From the NCBI GenBank assembly GCA_965653335.1, contig CBFGZU010000081.1:1-8072 (forward strand): a DNA stretch of 8,072 nucleotides, given 5' to 3'. This DNA is from Pseudolysinimonas_A sp965653335 (GTDB taxonomy: Bacteria > Actinomycetota > Actinomycetes > Actinomycetales > Microbacteriaceae). Both the position numbers and the translations under genes were made by a program. The notes below the pieces were generated by a model. That model saw only the letters and a program-made list of their open reading frames with translations, was not told the DNA's origin and did no database searches. This document shows positions 4,873 through 8,072 of this stretch, in pieces (position 1 is the first letter of the stretch; each line of letters begins with the position of its first letter).

Positions 4873-5776
4873 GGTCGGCGAGGCGGTGCGGCGCCGGGAT
4901 GTCGGCGACGTTGATGCCGACCATCGCTTCACCCAGGCCCCGCGACGCGGCGGCGATCTCGGCCGGGTCGTCGAAGAACGTCGTCGCCTTGACGATCGCC
5001 GCGGCGCGGGCTGCCGGGTTGCCCGCTTTGAAGATGCCGGATCCGACGAACACGCCGTCGGCACCGAGCTGCATCATGAGCGCTGCGTCCGCCGGGGTCG
5101 CGACGCCGCCGGCGGTGAAGAGCACGACGGGCAGCTTGCCGGTCGCGGCAATCTCGGCGACGAGCTCGTACGGCGCCTGCAGGTCTTTCGCGGCGACGTA
5201 CAACTCGTCTTTGGTTTTCGACTTGAGCGCGTTGATCTCGCCCGTGATGGTGCGGATGTGCTTGGTCGCTTCGGAGACATCACCGGTGCCGGCCTCGCCC
5301 TTCGAGCGGATCATCGCGGCACCTTCGGTGATGCGACGCAGCGCCTCACCGAGGTTGGTGGCGCCGCATACGAACGGCACCGTGAAGGCGTGCTTGTCGA
5401 TGTGGTTGACGTAGTCGGCGGGCGACAGCACCTCGGACTCGTCGATGTAGTCGACGCCGAGCTGCTGAAGGATCTGGGCCTCGACGAAGTGGCCGATGCG
5501 GGCTTTCGCCATAACCGGGATCGACACGGCCGCGATGATGCCGTCGATGAGGTCGGGGTCGCTCATGCGGGCGACACCGCCCTGGGCACGAATGTCGGCG
5601 GGAACCCGCTCAAGTGCCATGACGGCGACGGCTCCGGCGTCTTCGGCGATCTTCGCCTGCTCGGCGGTCACGACGTCCATGATGACGCCGCCCTTGAGCA
5701 TCTCGGCGAGTCCGCGCTTGACGCCCTTCGTGCCGAGCTCGGGAGTCGCGTGCGGGGTGGTGTCGATCGTGGTCAT
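4862..5776 (-). CDS. pdxS: Pyridoxal 5'-phosphate synthase subunit PdxS
   Basis: TIM-barrel lyase that builds pyridoxal 5'-phosphate from ribose 5-phosphate, glyceraldehyde 3-phosphate and ammonia supplied by PdxT; family members form dodecamers. It has 304 residues, from ATG 5776-5774 (MTTIDTTPHATPELG) to TAG 4864-4862. Expected active-site residues are present: D34 in GGVIMDVV; K91 in MAKARIGHF, the lysine that binds sugar phosphate; and K159 in MIRSKGEAGTG, the second lysine. The phosphate-binding GGVATPAD (223-230) and VGSGIF segments are intact. The N-terminal extension of about 15 residues before KRGLAEMLKGG is common in actinobacteria. It heads the pdxS-pdxT-membrane-protein unit. There is no ribosome binding site upstream; TAGAAT lies 8 nt before the ATG and is bordered by stacked inverted repeats, suggesting its own regulated promoter. 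Confidence 0.97.
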   Translation of the reverse strand: MTTIDTTPHATPELGTKGVKRGLAEMLKGGVIMDVVTAEQAKIAEDAGAVAVMALERVPADIRAQGGVARMSDPDLIDGIIAAVSIPVMAKARIGHFVEAQILQQLGVDYIDESEVLSPADYVNHIDKHAFTVPFVCGATNLGEALRRITEGAAMIRSKGEAGTGDVSEATKHIRTITGEINALKSKTKDELYVAAKDLQAPYELVAEIAATGKLPVVLFTAGGVATPADAALMMQLGADGVFVGSGIFKAGNPAARAAAIVKATTFFDDPAEIAAASRGLGEAMVGINVADIPAPHRLADRGW

Positions 5777-5784
5777 AACGACTG

Positions 5785-5790
5785 ATTCTA
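5785..5790 (-). promoter_or_regulatory. Putative pdxS promoter -10
   Basis: TAGAAT on the minus strand ends 8 nt before the pdxS ATG. With no Shine-Dalgarno sequence between, this suggests a leaderless or near-leaderless message. The expected -35 zone is occupied by GC-rich inverted repeats (5791-5818) rather than a TTGACA-like hexamer, so an activator or repressor acting there is plausible. Confidence 0.5.
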
Positions 5791-5818
5791 CGCGGCTGAT
5801 CCAGCCGCGGCTGCAGCC
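5791..5818. promoter_or_regulatory. Stacked inverted repeats next to the pdxS -10 (candidate operator)
   Basis: CGCGGCTG-ATC-CAGCCGCG (5791-5809) is a perfect 8-bp dyad, immediately followed by the 10-bp palindrome GGCTGCAGCC (5809-5818). Together they carry four half-sites, GGCTG/CAGCC/GGCTG/CAGCC. The block abuts the putative -10 of pdxS and covers the spacer and -35. It may be a protein-binding site. It lies upstream of the predicted transcript start, so an RNA-hairpin role would need a longer read-through transcript. Confidence 0.45.
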
Positions 5819-5986
5819 ACGGGACCCGCCCTGGCTTCGTCGGACGACCGCATTGCGGACGTAACGCCCGGAATTCCTGACGCTCGTCTACCTCTCATCG
5901 CCGAAGCCCCGGATTTCCCAGAGTTGGGAACGCGCGAGGTGTCGGAAAGCCGACTTCGGCGGCTGATCTGTCGCGGCTTCGTCGCT

Positions 5987-6006
5987 CCTCAACCGGCGGG
6001 TTGAGG
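5987..6006. terminator. Hairpin spanning the HIT gene stop codon
   Basis: CCTCAACC-ggcg-GGTTGAGG is a perfect 8-bp inverted repeat around the stop codon TGA 5991-5989. On the minus-strand transcript it would fold at the very end of the HIT message. There is no U-run, so it could equally be a 3' stabiliser. Its CTCCTCAACC edge resembles the TACTCAACC arm of the repeats at 1746 and 2293, so it may be a remnant of that family. Confidence 0.4.
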
Positions 6007-6564
6007 CCAGGCGACGGCGAGCTCGTCGCGCACCTCGCCGAGCAACCGCGGAATCGCCTTGGTGCGCGCGATGATCGGGAAGAAGTTGGCGTCGGTCGCC
6101 CACCGTGGCACGACGTGTTGGTGCAGGTGCGCGGCGATGCCCGCTCCGGCGATCGCGCCCTGGTTCATCCCCAGGTTGAAGCCGTCGGCACGCGACGTCT
6201 GGGTGAGCACCCGCATCGCCGTCTGCGTCAGCGCCCCGATCTCGGCGACCTCCTCGGGTGTCGCCGAGTCGTAGGTCGCGATGTGGCGGTACGGCACGAC
6301 GAGCAGGTGGCCGCTGTTGTAGGGGTAGAGATTGAGGATGACGTAGGCCAGTTCGCCACGATGCACGATGAGCCCCTGCTCGTCGCTCAGCGTCGGAGCA
6401 ACGCAGAAGACGCAGTCATCCCCCGGCGCCATGCCGCCCTGCTCGATGTAGGCGATGCGGTGCGGGGTCCAGAGGCGTTGAAAGCCGTCGGGGATTCCCG
6501 CGAGGCCCCCCGACGACTCCGCGTCGGGGTACTCGGTGCCGTCGTAGTCGGTGGGAGCCGACAC
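5989..6564 (-). CDS. HIT-family nucleotide hydrolase/phosphorylase
   Basis: Histidine-triad enzyme, 191 residues from GTG 6564-6562 (MSAPTDYDGTEYPD). The frame extends further upstream only through thrS codons, so this GTG, 1 bp after the thrS stop, is the sensible start; a weak AGGT lies 7 nt before it. Features: a disordered acidic N-terminus of about 25 residues; C51-V-F-C54, a zinc-type Cys pair; LNLYPYNSGHLLVVPYRH at 78-94, the conserved HIT core; and the triad H146-L-H148-Q-H150 in AHLHQHVVPRW, with H148 the likely nucleophile. In M. tuberculosis the gene in the same place beside thrS (Rv2613c) has been described as a diadenosine tetraphosphate phosphorylase. Aminoacyl-tRNA synthetases make Ap4A as a side product, so co-transcription with thrS makes sense. 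The precise substrate here is inferred from synteny. Confidence 0.9.
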   Translation of the reverse strand: MSAPTDYDGTEYPDAESSGGLAGIPDGFQRLWTPHRIAYIEQGGMAPGDDCVFCVAPTLSDEQGLIVHRGELAYVILNLYPYNSGHLLVVPYRHIATYDSATPEEVAEIGALTQTAMRVLTQTSRADGFNLGMNQGAIAGAGIAAHLHQHVVPRWATDANFFPIIARTKAIPRLLGEVRDELAVAWPQPAG

Positions 6565-6565
6565 G

Positions 6566-8072
6566 TCAGACCTGCGCGTGGGTGTCGATGGCCTCATGGA
6601 TGCGGGCCACGGCATCCATGATCGGCACCCCGTTGTCTTGGGTGCCGTCACGGAACCGGAAACTCACGGTGCCCGCGTCGCGGTCCTTCTCCCCCGCAAT
6701 CAGCTGGAACGGCACCTTCATCAAGGTGTGCGAGCGGATCTTCTTCTGCATGCGCTCGTCACTGACATCCAGCTCGGCGCGTACGCCCTCGCTCTTCAAC
6801 CGGTCGATGATCCCTGCGAGGTAGTCAGCGAATTCCTCGGCGACAGGAATGCCGACGACTTGCACGGGCGACAGCCACACCGGGAACGCGCCCGCGTAGT
6901 GTTCGAGCAGGATCGCGAAGAACCGCTCGATCGAGCCGAACAGCGCACGGTGGATCATGATCGGGCGCTTCTTCTCACCGTCGCGGTCAGTGAACTCGAG
7001 GTCGAAACGCTCCGGCAGGTTGACGTCGACCTGCACGGTCGAGAGCTGCCAAACGCGGCCAATCGCGTCTCGCGTCTTGAGGTCGATCTTCGGGCCGTAG
7101 AACGCCGCCTCGCCGGGCACCTCGGTGTACTTCAGACCCGACGCCTTCGCGACATGGCGTAGCGCTTCGGTCGAGTAGTCCCAGAACTCGTCCGATCCGA
7201 TCCACTTGTCTTTCTCGTCGTCGCGCATCGAGAGTTCGAGCTCGAAGTCGTCGAGCCCGAAGTCGCGCAGCATTGAGATGACGAACTCGAGCACCTTCGC
7301 GACTTCGGATTCGAGCTGCTCGGGGGTGACGAAGAGGTGCGAGTCGTCTTGAGTGAAGCCACGCACCCGGGTGAGGCCGTGCAGCGCCCCGGAGAGTTCG
7401 TTGCGGTAGACGGTGCCGTTTTCGGCGAGGCGCATCGGCAGGTCGCGGTAGCTGCGTCCGCGCTCCTTGTAGATGAGGATGTGCATCGGGCAGTTCATCG
7501 GCTTCAGGTAGTAGTCGACGCCCGCCTTCGTGACCTTCCCCTCGCCATCGCGTTCCTCGTCCATGTGGATGGGCGGGAACATTCCCTCTTTGTAGGTGAC
7601 GAGGTGATTCGAGGTGAGGAAGAGATCCTGCTTCGAGATATGCGGCGTGTAGACGTAGGTGTAGCCGTCGGCGATGTGGCGCTTGCGGGCGTGCTGCTCC
7701 ATCTCCATCCGCACGACGCCGCCGCGCGGATGCCACACCGACAGACCGGAGCCGATCTCTTCGGGGAACGAGAACAGGTCGAGTTCCTTGCCGAGTTTGC
7801 GGTGGTCGCGCTTCGCCGCCTCTTCGAGCCGCTCGAGATACGCCTTGAGCGCGCCCTTGTCGGGCCATGCGGTGCCGTAGAGGCGCTGCAACTGCGGGTT
7901 CTTCTCGGAACCCCGCCAGTACGCCGCCGCGATGCGGGTGAGCTTGTGGGCGCCCAGGGCACCGGTGTTGGGAACGTGCGGTCCGCGGCAGAGGTCTTTC
8001 CAGACGGTCGCACCGTCGCGGTCGACGTTGTCGTAGATCGTCAGCTCCGCGCCGCCGACCTCGACGCTCTCG
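6566..8072 (-). CDS. thrS: Threonyl-tRNA synthetase, C-terminal 501 residues (5' end outside window)
   Basis: Class II synthetase that charges tRNA-Thr. The reading frame is open from the window edge (first full codon 8071-8069) to TGA 6568-6566. The N-terminal TGS domain and the start of the editing domain are missing only because the window ends. Visible in order: end of the editing domain with DLCRGPHVPNTGAL (8000-7955), holding its conserved Cys; WRGSEKNPQLQRLYGTAW; motif 1 region YTYVYTPHI; zinc ligand Cys in MNCPMH (7498-7481); motif 2 with TRVRGFTQDDSHLF, giving the second ligand; PIMIHRALFGSIERF with the third ligand and motif 3; and an anticodon-binding domain ending IDTHAQV. E. coli ThrRS has 642 residues, so roughly 140-180 are outside. 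A TTG at 7891-7889 could be taken for a start, but it is an internal leucine within conserved sequence. Confidence 0.97.
   Translation of the reverse strand, partial: ESVEVGGAELTIYDNVDRDGATVWKDLCRGPHVPNTGALGAHKLTRIAAAYWRGSEKNPQLQRLYGTAWPDKGALKAYLERLEEAAKRDHRKLGKELDLFSFPEEIGSGLSVWHPRGGVVRMEMEQHARKRHIADGYTYVYTPHISKQDLFLTSNHLVTYKEGMFPPIHMDEERDGEGKVTKAGVDYYLKPMNCPMHILIYKERGRSYRDLPMRLAENGTVYRNELSGALHGLTRVRGFTQDDSHLFVTPEQLESEVAKVLEFVISMLRDFGLDDFELELSMRDDEKDKWIGSDEFWDYSTEALRHVAKASGLKYTEVPGEAAFYGPKIDLKTRDAIGRVWQLSTVQVDVNLPERFDLEFTDRDGEKKRPIMIHRALFGSIERFFAILLEHYAGAFPVWLSPVQVVGIPVAEEFADYLAGIIDRLKSEGVRAELDVSDERMQKKIRSHTLMKVPFQLIAGEKDRDAGTVSFRFRDGTQDNGVPIMDAVARIHEAIDTHAQV

Larger units (their letters stand above)
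5777..5988. other. HIT-pdxS intergenic region with several inverted repeats
   Basis: This gene-free 212-bp stretch holds, besides the pdxS promoter candidates, TTCCCA-gagt-TGGGAA (5915-5930), GTCGG-aaag-CCGAC (5941-5954) and GCCGA-ct-TCGGC (5949-5960). The last two share CCGA and cannot both form in one RNA. No open frame here has credible coding character. In related actinobacteria the phosphatidylinositol mannoside genes occupy this position. The hairpins may terminate or process the thrS-HIT transcript, but none has a U-tract. Confidence 0.55.

Noticed and set aside
4873..5064. Extended N-terminus for PdxT starting at 5064
   Set aside because: The extra residues are an Arg/Ser-rich shifted frame within pdxS; family length and alignment begin at the GTG at 4872.
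4661..5785. 374-codon plus-strand frame opposite pdxS/pdxT
   Set aside because: It is antisense to two unmistakable enzymes with intact catalytic residues. Its long Asp/Val/Gly/Arg pattern is the complement of the pdxS codons.
5888..6103. Small 71-codon minus-strand frame bridging the HIT 3' end and the intergenic region
   Set aside because: Half of it is a shifted frame of the HIT gene, the rest is Arg-rich with no start signal.
6565..6651. Extended N-terminus for the HIT protein starting at 6651
   Set aside because: It would be encoded wholly inside the thrS 3' end in a shifted frame; GTG 6564 gives a normal-length protein.
7889..7891. TTG as the start of thrS
   Set aside because: Upstream in-frame codons encode conserved ThrRS sequence (CRGPH, YWRG) to the window edge.
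1..8072. CRISPR arrays, tRNA/rRNA genes, insertion sequences, toxin-antitoxin or phage-defence genes
   Set aside because: I looked for repeat-spacer patterns, cloverleaf-type sequence, transposase motifs and small toxin-like gene pairs and saw none.

Overview
The window comes from a high-GC actinobacterium. The strong G/C bias at third codon positions, the family types and the gene order point to Micrococcales, most likely Microbacteriaceae; this is inference from sequence and synteny, since no 16S or other marker is present. Almost everything is on the minus strand, so the biological reading order runs from 8072 down to 1.

Layout in transcription order. (1) 8072-6566 is the C-terminal three quarters of thrS (threonyl-tRNA synthetase), followed after 1 bp by a HIT-family nucleotide hydrolase/phosphorylase gene (6564-5989). 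(2) A 212-bp gene-free stretch (5988-5777) holds several perfect inverted repeats and a likely pdxS promoter. (3) pdxS (5776-4862) and pdxT (4872-4276) overlap by 11 bp and encode the two subunits of pyridoxal 5'-phosphate synthase. A small two-helix membrane protein gene of unknown function follows (4241-3633). (4) One plus-strand gene of unknown function (3181-3636) meets the membrane-protein gene tail to tail, with overlapping stop codons. (5) After a 74-bp divergent promoter region come yebC (3106-2345), ruvC (2262-1666), ruvA (1669-1061) and ruvB (1064 to the window edge). ruvC/ruvA and ruvA/ruvB overlap by 4 bp each. These three encode the Holliday-junction resolvasome; YebC is a translation-associated factor once annotated as a regulator.

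The order thrS-HIT-...-pdxS-pdxT-yebC-ruvCAB matches the arrangement I recall in Mycobacterium tuberculosis (Rv2614c to Rv2592c) and many actinobacteria. There, the phosphatidylinositol/PIM genes (pgsA, acyltransferase, pimA) sit between HIT and pdxS. They are absent here.

I see no convincing undescribed multi-gene system; the region is mainly conserved housekeeping. The points of interest are small-scale: two copies of a palindromic repeat with covarying stems, one of them translated as part of the RuvC tail; a LexA/SOS-box-like dyad touching a leaderless-type promoter at ruvC; stacked palindromes against the pdxS -10 element; a set of leaderless-type starts; and an irregular ruvB 3' end with no in-frame stop.
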